Below are positions 31,561-39,089 of a stretch of DNA of 64,000 nt, in pieces (position 1 is the stretch's first letter; every line of letters starts with the position of its first letter). The position numbers and the translations under genes are program-made. Location of the stretch: NCBI GenBank assembly GCA_902384585.1, contig CABMCJ010000004.1:510086-574085 (forward strand). Direction: 5' to 3'. The notes beneath the pieces were generated by a model. It had not been told where the DNA came from. It ran no database searches and saw nothing but the letters and a program-made list of their open reading frames with translations. The stretch comes from Candidatus Anstonella stagnisolia (GTDB lineage Archaea > Micrarchaeota > Micrarchaeia > Anstonellales > Anstonellaceae).

Positions 31561-32712
31561 CTAAAGCTCCACATATACAACCGAGCCGGTTTTTTCCATT
31601 TCTATTTTTTTCTTCTTAAGCGCTAGTGCGATTTCTTCCCAGCTTGTTTTTTTTGCGCGCATGGAATTTATTTCAGAGGCGAGCTTCTCAAGTGAGGCGG
31701 AATTCTGCATTACGGAATTCCCTGCATGCATGCACTCCTGCGCCTGCTTTTGGGCATCCTCCAGCGCCGCAAGCTGCGTTGAGAGGCGGTTTTGCAGCTG
31801 CTCCTTTTTTTTCTCGTGCCCGGAGGGCGGTGCCTTGGAGGATGCGTGCGAGAGATAGTATTCGTCCATAATGGGGGAAAGGCTTTCGGAATGCGCTTGT
31901 TCAAGAGAGGAGCAGGAGGAAAGCGGGACAAGGGAAAAATCAGAAATCACCCCGCCCTTTTTGCATGCGGTTGGGGAGAGTGAGGAATGCATTCTAGAAA
32001 GCTCCGCTGCAATGGAACTTATCTGGGAAGGGGAAAGGGAAGATGCAGGGGTTTTGGGCGGGACTTTGCACGCGAGGAGGGCCTCGTTAAGGTATGCCGT
32101 GCCTATTGAGAGCTGCGAGAGTGCGGAAATTGTGAATTTCTCTTTTTCGGATTGGGAGAAAAGTGCTGCCAGCTCCTGCGCGCTTGGGGGGAATGGGATT
32201 TCCAAGGAAGCCGGAGGCTTGTATTTTTCACCCCGCGCAAGCCTGCGGTCCTTCCATTCCTCTTTTTTGTACGGGCGAATGATGGTGCCATCCTTGTCGA
32301 GTATGAGCAAATTCCCGCCTGCGAACATTTCGAAAACGAGGGTAAATTCTTCGGAAGGGGAAGAGAACTTTGCGAATATTATGCGGTCCATGCCATGCTG
32401 GGTGAGGGAAACGAGCTTTTTGCCGTCCAGGCGCTTTCGCACGAACTCGCAGAAGTTCGAGGGCGTTTGCGGCGCGGGGGAGATGTACTTTGTGAGGTGC
32501 ATGCGCACCCCAAGCTGCACAAGAAGGTCAAAATCCCCAAAGCGGAGGCGGAAGAGCCCCTCTTCCAGCTCGTAAAATTTGCTTAGGAACTTTCCGCAAA
32601 GCGGCGAGAGCTCGCGCAGCATGTAGTGGTATTCCAGCCCTGCCATTGTGCGCAGCTTCTGCTTTGCAGCATTGTGCTGGGGCGCTGCGCCCGTTTGGGG
32701 CATTTTTTCCAT
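31561..32712 (-). CDS. short NFACT-N (RqcH/FbpA-like) protein lacking the NFACT-R domain
   Basis: A protein of 383 residues. Residues about 20-200 match NFACT-N: Y-M-L-R-E-L-S-P-L-C-G, F-R-L-R-F-G-D-F-D-L-L-V-Q-L-G-V-R-M-H-L-T, D-R-I-I-F-A-K-F and L-V-F-E-M-F-A-G-G-N-L-L-I-L-D. A helical and coiled-coil region follows (E-K-K-K-E-Q-L-Q-N-R-L-S). It ends with S-V-V-Y-V-E-L where full archaeal RqcH (about 600-650 residues) would continue into NFACT-R. RqcH acts in ribosome-associated quality control. The gene is 17 bp after the kinase gene on the same strand with GGTG before its ATG. Confidence 0.8.
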   Translation of the reverse strand: MEKMPQTGAAPQHNAAKQKLRTMAGLEYHYMLRELSPLCGKFLSKFYELEEGLFRLRFGDFDLLVQLGVRMHLTKYISPAPQTPSNFCEFVRKRLDGKKLVSLTQHGMDRIIFAKFSSPSEEFTLVFEMFAGGNLLILDKDGTIIRPYKKEEWKDRRLARGEKYKPPASLEIPFPPSAQELAALFSQSEKEKFTISALSQLSIGTAYLNEALLACKVPPKTPASSLSPSQISSIAAELSRMHSSLSPTACKKGGVISDFSLVPLSSCSSLEQAHSESLSPIMDEYYLSHASSKAPPSGHEKKKEQLQNRLSTQLAALEDAQKQAQECMHAGNSVMQNSASLEKLASEINSMRAKKTSWEEIALALKKKKIEMEKTGSVVYVEL

Positions 32713-32729
32713 GTGCTACACCTTGGGCA

Positions 32730-33635
32730 TTATACCTTGAAGCGCTCATGCACGTATTTGCGGGAAGGCAGGGACTGGGCGCCCTTGAAGAGCACCTTTG
32801 CGGCTGCAACCGCATTTGCAAAGCGCACTGCATCCGCGGGCGGTTTTTTCTCCATTATGCCGGTTATGAAGCCCGCGCAGAATGCGTCGCCTGCGCCTAT
32901 TGTGTCCACGCATTTCACGCGGAAGGGCGGGACGCGCTTGTGCAGCCTTTCCCCTATGAGCAGCGTGTCCGAGCCGCCCTGCTTTATTATGCACGTGAGC
33001 CCGTATTTTTCAGCCATTTCCTCGCACGCATGGAAGATGTCCTCGCGCTTTGTGAGCGCGATTATTTCGCGCTTGTTCACTATGAGGTATTTTGTGCGCG
33101 AGAGGACTTTTGAGAGCCTTCTCTCGCCAAGCTTGCTTGCTGCGCGCCCCGGGTCAAAGGAAATGGGCAAGCCCTCTTTTTCTGCTGCCGCGCTTGCGGC
33201 CTGCAGGTGGTGGATGCTGCAGCCGGACATATGCAAGAATTCCGCGGAGCGCACGTATTTTTCGCTTATGGTGCGGCGGCGGTCCGCAACGCCATAGTCC
33301 TCTATCACTTCCACTTCGCCGTGTTTGTCTATGAGGATTACGGAGAGGCCGGTTGCGCCCGGAATGCGCTGCACCTGCGAGGTGTCAACCTTGAAGGAAT
33401 GCAGCTCTTCAAGGAGGAACGAGCCGTGCCTGTCTGTCCCGACGTTGCCGATTACGCCGGAGGGGATGCCAAGCTTGCATGCGTTCACTGCGACGTTTGC
33501 CGCACTTCCCCCGCCTGAGACTTTTGAGGGCATGCGCAGCTTCACTGTCTTGTCCTTTTGGGGAAGCTCCTCAACGTAATCTCGTATGTCGTATATTATG
33601 TGCCCGACTGTTGCGAGCCTTATTTTGCGCGCCAT
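32730..33635 (-). CDS. PfkB/ribokinase-family sugar kinase
   Basis: A protein of 301 residues. The PfkB signature D-T-I-G-A-G-D-A-F-C-A-G-F near residue 250 includes the catalytic Asp and the anion hole, and V-S-G-G-G-S-A-A-N-V-A-V-N near residue 43 is the first signature. The substrate may be a sugar, a nucleoside or a sugar phosphate; it cannot be fixed from the motifs. ATG 33635 is 24 bp from a TATA element; an upstream in-frame start is unlikely. It is transcribed towards the NFACT gene and away from the RPA gene. Confidence 0.88.
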   Translation of the reverse strand: MARKIRLATVGHIIYDIRDYVEELPQKDKTVKLRMPSKVSGGGSAANVAVNACKLGIPSGVIGNVGTDRHGSFLLEELHSFKVDTSQVQRIPGATGLSVILIDKHGEVEVIEDYGVADRRRTISEKYVRSAEFLHMSGCSIHHLQAASAAAEKEGLPISFDPGRAASKLGERRLSKVLSRTKYLIVNKREIIALTKREDIFHACEEMAEKYGLTCIIKQGGSDTLLIGERLHKRVPPFRVKCVDTIGAGDAFCAGFITGIMEKKPPADAVRFANAVAAAKVLFKGAQSLPSRKYVHERFKV

Positions 33636-33654
33636 GGGAAAATAACGCAGGCGC

Positions 33655-33664
33655 AAATATAAAG
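33655..33664. promoter_or_regulatory. shared TATA element between PfkB kinase and RPA genes
   Basis: AAATATAAAG is 24 bp before the minus ATG at 33635 and 34 bp before the plus ATG at 33694. The gap of 58 bp has room for one such element. Confidence 0.55.
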
Positions 33665-33693
33665 AGTTTGGTTTCCAAAGCACAAAAGATACC

Positions 33694-34701
33694 ATGGCAT
33701 CTGAAAAGGCGGAAAAATACTATGCGGAACTTTGCGCGCAGCTTGGGAAGGAGAAGCTTGAGGGAGAGGTGCAGGAAAAAATAGGCGCGTACTTCGGGCT
33801 GCTTACAAGGGAGGCTGCGCTTTGCCTGATTGCAAAGAAAATGGGGATTGCAAAGGAAGAGCAGGTGGTGCTTTCGGGCATAAGGCAATGGATGAAAAGG
33901 GTGTGCACGGCGGGCAGGATTGCAAGGGTGTTCCCGATGCAGGAATACGAGAAAAACGGGATTGTGAAAAAAAGCGTGAGGGTTGTGCTGGAGGACGAAA
34001 GCGGGCAATGCACGCTTGTGCTCTGGAATGCGAACGCTGCGCGGCTTTTTGGGGAAATAGGGGTTGGGGATGCGGTGCGCGTGTGGAATGCATACATGAC
34101 AAGGGAGGGCGAGCTCTCCCTTGGGGCTGAGGGTAAAATGGAGCGGCTGAAGGCTGCACCGCTTGGGAAAATCGGGCATTTGAAAGAGGGCGTGCACAAC
34201 ATAGAGGGGGTTGTGAAGGAAATTTTCCTTGATTACCCTTACATGAAAAACGGGAAGGAAAGCAGGATGTGCTCGTTTTCGCTTGCGCAGGGGGGGAAAG
34301 AGGCGCGCGTTGTTGTGTGGGCAAACCCCCAGCGCGTAAATGAGCTGGAAATCGGGGAGCAGATACGCATTGAGAACGCGCTTTACAAGAACAATGAGCT
34401 GCAGCTTGGGGAATTTGCCCGCATTGTGGGGCTCTCAAGGAAAGAAAATGGGTGGAGCGAGGGGCAAGTGGAAAAACTGGAGATTTTGGGGGAGGGGATT
34501 GTTGCGCAAATAGGGGGGAAGGAAATTGTTTTTGGGAAAGAGCTTGCGCCTGCCGCGCTTGGGCTGAAATTCCTTCCTGATGGGGTATCGCTTGCAACCG
34601 CATTCAGGCTAAAGGGGAAAGAAGAAATCGGGAAAATAATGGGGGTAAGGGCGCAGGAGGAGGGCGGGAAGCTGCACGCAAAGGCCATTGAAAGGAAATA
34701 G
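33694..34701 (+). CDS. rpa: replication protein A-like single-stranded DNA binding protein
   Basis: A protein of 335 residues with at least two OB-fold domains. The first covers about 60-160 (V-C-T-A-G-R-I-A-R-V-F-P...V-V-L-E-D-E-S-G-Q-C-T-L-V-L-W-N) and the second about 165-255 (I-E-G-V-V-K-E-I...A-R-V-V-V-W-A-N-P). W-N and W-A-N after an L-V/V-V strand are typical of RPA OB folds. The N-terminal 55 residues are helical and a C-terminal OB-like or winged part may follow. It binds single-stranded DNA in replication, repair and recombination. No zinc finger is seen. Confidence 0.82.
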   Translation: MASEKAEKYYAELCAQLGKEKLEGEVQEKIGAYFGLLTREAALCLIAKKMGIAKEEQVVLSGIRQWMKRVCTAGRIARVFPMQEYEKNGIVKKSVRVVLEDESGQCTLVLWNANAARLFGEIGVGDAVRVWNAYMTREGELSLGAEGKMERLKAAPLGKIGHLKEGVHNIEGVVKEIFLDYPYMKNGKESRMCSFSLAQGGKEARVVVWANPQRVNELEIGEQIRIENALYKNNELQLGEFARIVGLSRKENGWSEGQVEKLEILGEGIVAQIGGKEIVFGKELAPAALGLKFLPDGVSLATAFRLKGKEEIGKIMGVRAQEEGGKLHAKAIERK

Positions 34702-34709
34702 GGAGGGGC

Positions 34710-35225
34710 TTATGCGCACTTGCCGATTATGGGCTTTGTGCCAATCTGCCTCTGGTAGGGTATGTCTGTTGAATTGTAGCTGATGTTCACTGGAAACTCG
34801 TATGAGCTGCCCGCATTGCACGTGCCCATGCCGCCAATTATGTACACCTTTTTCTCCCCTCCTGAGAACACACCGGAATAGTTCGCAGTGGAAACGTTGA
34901 ACGTGACAGTGCCTATTGTGATGTTTATTATGGTGAGGCGGTCGCCGCCGTTGTTCTGGAGCACTACGGTGAGATTGCCGGTTGAGCCGGAATAGGAATG
35001 CTCAAGTATCCCGAAAGGAAGCGCCGCCTTCCAGTACGGGTCGGACTGCGTTTTCTTTGCGTCAAGGGCAAGCCCTGGGAAAAAGCCCAGCAGTGAGATT
35101 GCAACTAGCGCAATTATGAGCACTACTGCAAGAAGCACCAGGTATTCGGTCGCGCCTTGACCGCGCAAGGCGCGAGTTGTGGGCGCAGCCCACTCAATGA
35201 CGCCCTGCCCTCTTTTGAAATCCAT
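34710..35225 (-). CDS. class III signal pilin-like protein (double signal motif)
   Basis: A protein of 171 residues. It has two class III-like motifs: G-Q-G-V-I-E-W-A at residue 6 and G-Q-G-A-T-E-Y-L at residue 22, followed by the hydrophobic helix ending L-L-G-F-F-P-G-L-A. The C-terminal domain has N-x-S/T sites, two cysteines and ends G-T-K-P-I-I-G-K-C-A. It is one of five tandem paralogues and is probably a type IV pilus subunit processed by a prepilin peptidase. It starts 12 bp after the previous gene of the array, so the two are co-transcribed. GGATGG lies before the ATG. The double motif is shared with the gene at 37027. Confidence 0.85.
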   Translation of the reverse strand: MDFKRGQGVIEWAAPTTRALRGQGATEYLVLLAVVLIIALVAISLLGFFPGLALDAKKTQSDPYWKAALPFGILEHSYSGSTGNLTVVLQNNGGDRLTIINITIGTVTFNVSTANYSGVFSGGEKKVYIIGGMGTCNAGSSYEFPVNISYNSTDIPYQRQIGTKPIIGKCA

Positions 35226-35237
35226 AAAACCATCCGG

Positions 35238-35690
35238 TTAAGCGCACTTGCCTACGAGGGGCTTTGTGCCGGTTTGCTTCAAGCCCACCAAGTCTACGGT
35301 ATTGTAGGTGAGGTTCACCTGGTACTCGTAGCGGTTGCCGGTCGTGCATGCGGTCACGTTGGCATTGTTTATGCTGAATATCCTCTTTTCGCCTGCGTTG
35401 AGGATTACGCTCAGGCTGCCGTTTGAGGCTGCGCCCGCTGCAAACGTTGTAACTGTCCTCTGGTCAGGGTCGTTGTTCTGGAGGGTGGCGCTTAGGGTTA
35501 CGCCCGATTGCGTGCTGTCCAGTATCGCAAACTGCCTTGCTGATTTCCAGTAGGAATCGGATTGCGTTTCTTTTGTGTCCCCAGCCAGTCCCGGGAAGAA
35601 GCCCAGGAGCGCGATTGAGACCAGCGCTATCATGAGAACGACTGCAAGCAAAACAAGATATTCCGTTGCACCCTGCCCTTTTGAAAACAT
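35238..35690 (-). CDS. class III signal pilin-like protein
   Basis: A protein of 150 residues from ATG 35690 (M-F-S-K-G-Q-G-A-T-E-Y-L), with the same hydrophobic helix and W-K-S-A-R-Q start of the mature domain as its neighbours. It has N-x-S/T sites and the conserved D-L-V-G-L-K-Q-T-G-T-K-P-L-V-G-K-C-A tail with a cysteine pair (C-T-T-G and terminal K-C-A). A frame from 35744 is open but adds a region with no signal. GAGAGGCGAT precedes the ATG and CATTTAAATG near 35746-35755 is the TATA box. It is closest to the gene at 35844. Confidence 0.85.
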   Translation of the reverse strand: MFSKGQGATEYLVLLAVVLMIALVSIALLGFFPGLAGDTKETQSDSYWKSARQFAILDSTQSGVTLSATLQNNDPDQRTVTTFAAGAASNGSLSVILNAGEKRIFSINNANVTACTTGNRYEYQVNLTYNTVDLVGLKQTGTKPLVGKCA

Positions 35691-35843
35691 TCTAGATCGC
35701 CTCTCTGAAAACATGCTGTAGCTTAATAAGAACAGAGAATACATTTAAATGCGTATTGGTGGGGCAGGAGTGTAGTATAACGGGAAATATAACAAAGCCA
35801 AGCTAACTTTTAAGGAAAAAATAAAGAAAAAAGAAAAAGGGGT

Positions 35844-36299
35844 TTACGCGCATTTGCCAACTATGGGCTTTGTGCCGATTTGCTTAAGGCCCACTAAGTC
35901 TACGGTATTGTAGGTGATGTTCACCTGGTACTCGTAGGCATTGCCCGTTGTGCATGCGGTCACGTTGGGGTTTGCTATGCTGAATATCCTCTTTTCCCCG
36001 GCGTTGAGGGCCACAGTAAGGCTGCCGTTTGTGGCGCCTGCGACTGCAAACGCCGTAATTGTCCTCTGGTCAGGGTCGTTGTTCTGGATGTTGGCGGTTA
36101 GGGTTACGCCAGATTGCGTGTGGTCAATTATGCTGAACGGCCTTGCTGATTTCCAGTAGGAATCGGATTGCGTTTTCTTTGCGTCCCCCGCCAGCCCCGG
36201 GAAGAAGCCCAGGAGCGCGATTGAGACCAGCGCTATCATTAATACAACTGCAAGCAGCACCAGATATTCTGTTGCGCCCTGCCCTTTCATTCCAAACAT
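35844..36299 (-). CDS. class III signal pilin-like protein
   Basis: A protein of 151 residues beginning M-F-G-M-K-G-Q-G-A-T-E-Y-L, with GGAGGCGG before the ATG and a TATTTAAAT box near 36343-36351. The mature domain begins W-K-S-A-R-P-F-S-I and ends L-K-Q-I-G-T-K-P-I-V-G-K-C-A. It is nearly the same as the gene at 35238 along most of its length, including the N-N-D-P-D-Q-R-T segment, so the two are recent duplicates. It is likely a structural or variant pilin. It has its own promoter. Confidence 0.85.
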   Translation of the reverse strand: MFGMKGQGATEYLVLLAVVLMIALVSIALLGFFPGLAGDAKKTQSDSYWKSARPFSIIDHTQSGVTLTANIQNNDPDQRTITAFAVAGATNGSLTVALNAGEKRIFSIANPNVTACTTGNAYEYQVNITYNTVDLVGLKQIGTKPIVGKCA

Positions 36300-36423
36300 T
36301 ATACCGCCTCCATAATATTATTAGAGAAGGAGCGATAATTAGATTTAAATAAGTATGCACCAGCCGCCCCTTTGCCAGGGGCTGCGCTGGCTGGAATAAA
36401 AAAGAAAAGAAAAAGAAATGCGC

Positions 36424-36882
36424 TTAAGCGCATTTGCCTACGAGGGGCTTTGTGCCTATTTGCTTAAGGCCCGTGAGGTCGTTTGTATTGTATGTGATGT
36501 TCACATAGTGCTCAAACGTGTTGCCCGTTGTGCAGGTCGTGCAGCTTGCTATTGTGATGTTCCTCTTTTCGCCCCCGTTAAACGTGCCCTGCGCAGCGGT
36601 TGGTGAAACAGTGCATCCGCCCTCTGCAGCTATGGCTGTGATTACCCTCTGGTCCGGGTCGTTGTTCTGAATCAGCACGTTAAGCAATGTCGTTGACTGC
36701 GAATATTCGGTTATGCCGAAGGGGCGCGCGCCTTTCCAGTAAGATGCTGATTGTGTCACTTTTGCGTCCCCCGCAAGTCCGGGGAAGAAGCCCAGGAGCG
36801 CGATTGAGACCAGCGCTATCATTAATACAACTGCAAGCAGCACCAGATATTCTGTTGCGCCCTGCCCTTTTGAATACACCAT
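36424..36882 (-). CDS. class III signal pilin-like protein, extra cysteines
   Basis: A protein of 152 residues: M-V-Y-S-K-G-Q-G-A-T-E-Y-L signal, N-N-D-P-D-Q-R-V and the G-T-K-P-L-V-G-K-C-A tail. The middle differs from its neighbours in having three further cysteines (G-G-C-T-V and A-S-C-T-T-C-T-T-G). GGAGGGGAT precedes the ATG and TATTTAAAT near 36945-36953 is the TATA box. The cysteines could allow an extra disulfide and a different surface. It has its own promoter. Confidence 0.85.
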   Translation of the reverse strand: MVYSKGQGATEYLVLLAVVLMIALVSIALLGFFPGLAGDAKVTQSASYWKGARPFGITEYSQSTTLLNVLIQNNDPDQRVITAIAAEGGCTVSPTAAQGTFNGGEKRNITIASCTTCTTGNTFEHYVNITYNTNDLTGLKQIGTKPLVGKCA

Positions 36883-37026
36883 CAGATCCCCTCCATAACA
36901 ATTTTGTTATGATTATGAACTACTTAGAAAACAATGATTAGATTTAAATAGATATGTGTTTGTGCGGCGTTGGCACAGCTGCCGGTTCGAATGAGAAATA
37001 AAAAAATTGGCCCATGGCACTCCCGC

Positions 37027-37521
37027 TTAAGCGCACTTGCCAATGAGCGGCTTTGTGCCAAGCTGCTTCTGGTTCGTAAGGTCTTTTGAGTTGTAGGTGA
37101 AATTCACGGCATATTCGTACGCGCTGCCGGTTGCGCAGGAGGTTGCGTTGTATATTGCAACCACTTTTTTCTCGCCGCCATTTATGGTGAACGAGCTGAG
37201 GTTGCTTCCGCCGTCGCCCGAATACACTGCGGTTACAGTGAGTTCGGCCGGCTCGTTGTTCTGCAATACAAGAGTGAGGTTTGTGCCAACCTGTGAATGT
37301 TCAAGCACACCAATCGGGCGCGCAGCCTTCCAGTAGGAATCGGACTGCGTTTTCTTTGCGTCAAGGGCAAGCCCTGGGAAATATCCCAGCAATGCTATGG
37401 CAACGAGCGCTATCATGAGGACTACTGCAAGCAAAACCAGATATTCGGTCGAGCCCTGCCCGTGCAGGGCGAGAGTTGTGGGCTTTGCCCACTCAATTGA
37501 ACCCTGCGCCTTCATGCCCAT
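37027..37521 (-). CDS. class III signal pilin-like protein (double signal motif)
   Basis: A protein of 164 residues. It has two class III-like motifs, A-Q-G-S-I-E-W-A at residue 5 and G-Q-G-S-T-E-Y-L at residue 22, and a hydrophobic helix ending L-L-G-Y-F-P-G-L-A. The mature domain has Gly/Ser-rich and N-x-S/T segments, cysteines in T-S-C-A-T-G and at the G-T-K-P-L-I-G-K-C-A tail. It resembles the gene at 34710 more than its nearer neighbours. GGCGG precedes the ATG and TTATATAAATG near 37556-37564 is the TATA box. It is the first gene of the array. Confidence 0.85.
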   Translation of the reverse strand: MGMKAQGSIEWAKPTTLALHGQGSTEYLVLLAVVLMIALVAIALLGYFPGLALDAKKTQSDSYWKAARPIGVLEHSQVGTNLTLVLQNNEPAELTVTAVYSGDGGSNLSSFTINGGEKKVVAIYNATSCATGSAYEYAVNFTYNSKDLTNQKQLGTKPLIGKCA

Positions 37522-37668
37522 TTAACCGCCTCTTGCATAAGGCTCGCTTAGCACATTTATATAAGTTTCTGCAAGAGCCCGACGGAAAAAACGCGCAAAA
37601 GCCACTGGAAAGTTACCTTCCTCCTCTTTAAAAAGGGCGGTTGGAAAAAAGATTCGCTAAATTTCACC

Positions 37669-37770
37669 GTGCATCCTTGGGCTGAAGTCCTGGATGCGAA
37701 GAAATTTGCGGAAGTGATGGGATGGAAGAGGAAAGAGGCTTTGGTGGAATGCCTCATGGACGGGGGGTTG
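37669..37770 (+). pseudogene. possible 5' fragment interrupted by hairpin repeat
   Basis: From GTG 37669 the frame reads H-P-W-A-E-V-L-D-A-K-K-F-A-E-V-M-G-W, an HTH-like helical stretch, until E-C-L-M-D-G, where a G-rich hairpin block begins. After it this frame becomes Arg/Ser-rich and unlike protein. CTTTAAAAAGG at 37626 could be its TATA box. It may be the start of a gene broken by the repeat, or not a gene. Confidence 0.25.
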
Positions 37771-37778
37771 AAACCCTC

Positions 37779-37797
37779 AAGGGGGGTGTCCCCCCTT
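37779..37797. repeat. G-run/C-run hairpin
   Basis: AAGGGGGG-TGT-CCCCCCTT forms an 8-bp perfect stem, followed by ATGGGGGTGAAATG. It resembles the hairpin at 22223-22241. It lies just before the ribosome site of the next gene and may affect translation or be a small repeat element. Confidence 0.5.
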
Positions 37798-37808
37798 ATG
37801 GGGGTGAA

Positions 37809-38054
37809 ATGCCTATGGAAGCCGAAGAAGGAAAGGGGGAAGAAGCCGGAAGCGTGCCTGCTGAAGAGGGGAAGTTCAGGGGCAGCAAGCCGGATTTCCG
37901 TGTTGTGCAGCCGCAGGTGGACAAGGAGGGAAAGCAGCAGCTTGTGGATGTCGGGGCGCTCTGGAGGAACGTGTCGCGCTCAGGGAACGAATTTTACACG
38001 CTTAAAATCGGGAAGATGAAGCTGCTTGTGTTTGAAAACAAATTCAAGGACTAG
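37809..38054 (+). CDS. small protein of unknown function
   Basis: A protein of 81 residues. GGGGGTG precedes the ATG by two bases. The first 30 residues are Glu/Gly-rich, probably disordered. The rest ([30 protein letters not shown]) is beta-rich and resembles small OB-like or DUF736-like proteins, though not clearly. It ends 8 bp before radA and may be co-transcribed with it. An upstream frame (from 37722) extends it through the hairpin repeat and is less likely. Confidence 0.55.
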   Translation: MPMEAEEGKGEEAGSVPAEEGKFRGSKPDFRVVQPQVDKEGKQQLVDVGALWRNVSRSGNEFYTLKIGKMKLLVFENKFKD

Positions 38055-38062
38055 GTGATAAT

Positions 38063-39058
38063 ATGGCAAAGAAAAACGAGGAAAAAGGGGATGATAATAT
38101 GGTGGAAGAGAAGGAAGCAAAGAAAAAAGTCACTGAGCTTGAGGATTTGCCCGGCGTAGGGGATGTTACTGCGGAGAAATTGCGAAAAGCTGGGTATGAT
38201 ATTGAGAAAATTGCAGCAAGCTCGCCACACGAGCTGGATGAGATTGTGGAAATCGGGGTGGAGACTGCGAAAAAAACAATTGCGGCTGCGCGTGATGCGC
38301 TTGAGATGGGGTATGAGACCGCGGACAAGGTGCTTGAGAGAAGGAAAGAGATTGGAAGGATAACAACGGGCTCAAAGGAGCTGGATGCGCTCATTGGGGG
38401 CGGCGTGGAAACAATGTCCATTACGGAATGCTACGGTAAGTTCTCTTCCGGAAAATCCCAGATTGGATTCCAGCTTTGCGTGAACGTGCAAAAGCCCAAA
38501 GAGGAGGGAGGCTTGGGAGGAAGCGTGCTCTTCATAGACAGCGAAAGCACGTTTAGGCCTGAGAGGATAAAGCAGCTTGCGGAAGTTGCGGGCATGGATG
38601 CGGACACCGTGCTGAAAAACATACACGTTGCGCGCGCCGCAAACTCCGACCACCAGATAATACTTGTGGACAAGGCGGACGAGATGGTGAAGCAGCACAA
38701 CATAAAGCTCATTGTGGTGGACTCGCTCACCTCGCACTTCCGTGCGGACTATATTGGGAGAGGCGCGCTTGGGGATAGGCAGCAGAAGCTGAACAAGCAC
38801 ATACACGCGCTGCAGAAACTTGCGGACAGCCGCAACCTCGCTGTGTACATTACGAACCAGGTAATGGACAACCCTGGGATAATGTTCGGTGACCCCACAA
38901 CTCCGATTGGAGGGCACGTGCTTGCGCACGCTGCGACTTACAGGCTTTACCTTAGGAAAGGGAAAGAGGAAAAGAGGATTGCGCGGCTTGTGGATTCGCC
39001 CAATATGCCTGAAGGAGAATGCGTATTCAAGGTGAGCCCGAAGGGAGTTGGAGATTAG
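38063..39058 (+). CDS. radA: DNA repair and recombination protein RadA
   Basis: A protein of 331 residues, the archaeal RecA/Rad51 recombinase that forms filaments on single-stranded DNA. The N-terminal HhH domain includes [17 protein letters not shown]. Walker A is G-K-F-S-S-G-K-S, Walker B is L-I-V-V-D-S-L-T, and the L2 region includes N-Q-V-M-D-N-P-G. The C-terminus has [17 protein letters not shown]. The Walker A reads GKFSSGKS where GEFGSGKT is common; the change is conservative. GGTGAT precedes the ATG; a second in-frame ATG at 38099 is possible. Confidence 0.95.
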   Translation: MAKKNEEKGDDNMVEEKEAKKKVTELEDLPGVGDVTAEKLRKAGYDIEKIAASSPHELDEIVEIGVETAKKTIAAARDALEMGYETADKVLERRKEIGRITTGSKELDALIGGGVETMSITECYGKFSSGKSQIGFQLCVNVQKPKEEGGLGGSVLFIDSESTFRPERIKQLAEVAGMDADTVLKNIHVARAANSDHQIILVDKADEMVKQHNIKLIVVDSLTSHFRADYIGRGALGDRQQKLNKHIHALQKLADSRNLAVYITNQVMDNPGIMFGDPTTPIGGHVLAHAATYRLYLRKGKEEKRIARLVDSPNMPEGECVFKVSPKGVGD

Positions 39059-39089
39059 GAAGAGCGGGACTTGCGGCACGGAGAGGCAA

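Noticed and set aside
33803-34603. A minus-strand frame opposite the RPA gene.
   Set aside because: Pro/Ser/Gln-rich shadow; RPA OB folds are on the plus strand.
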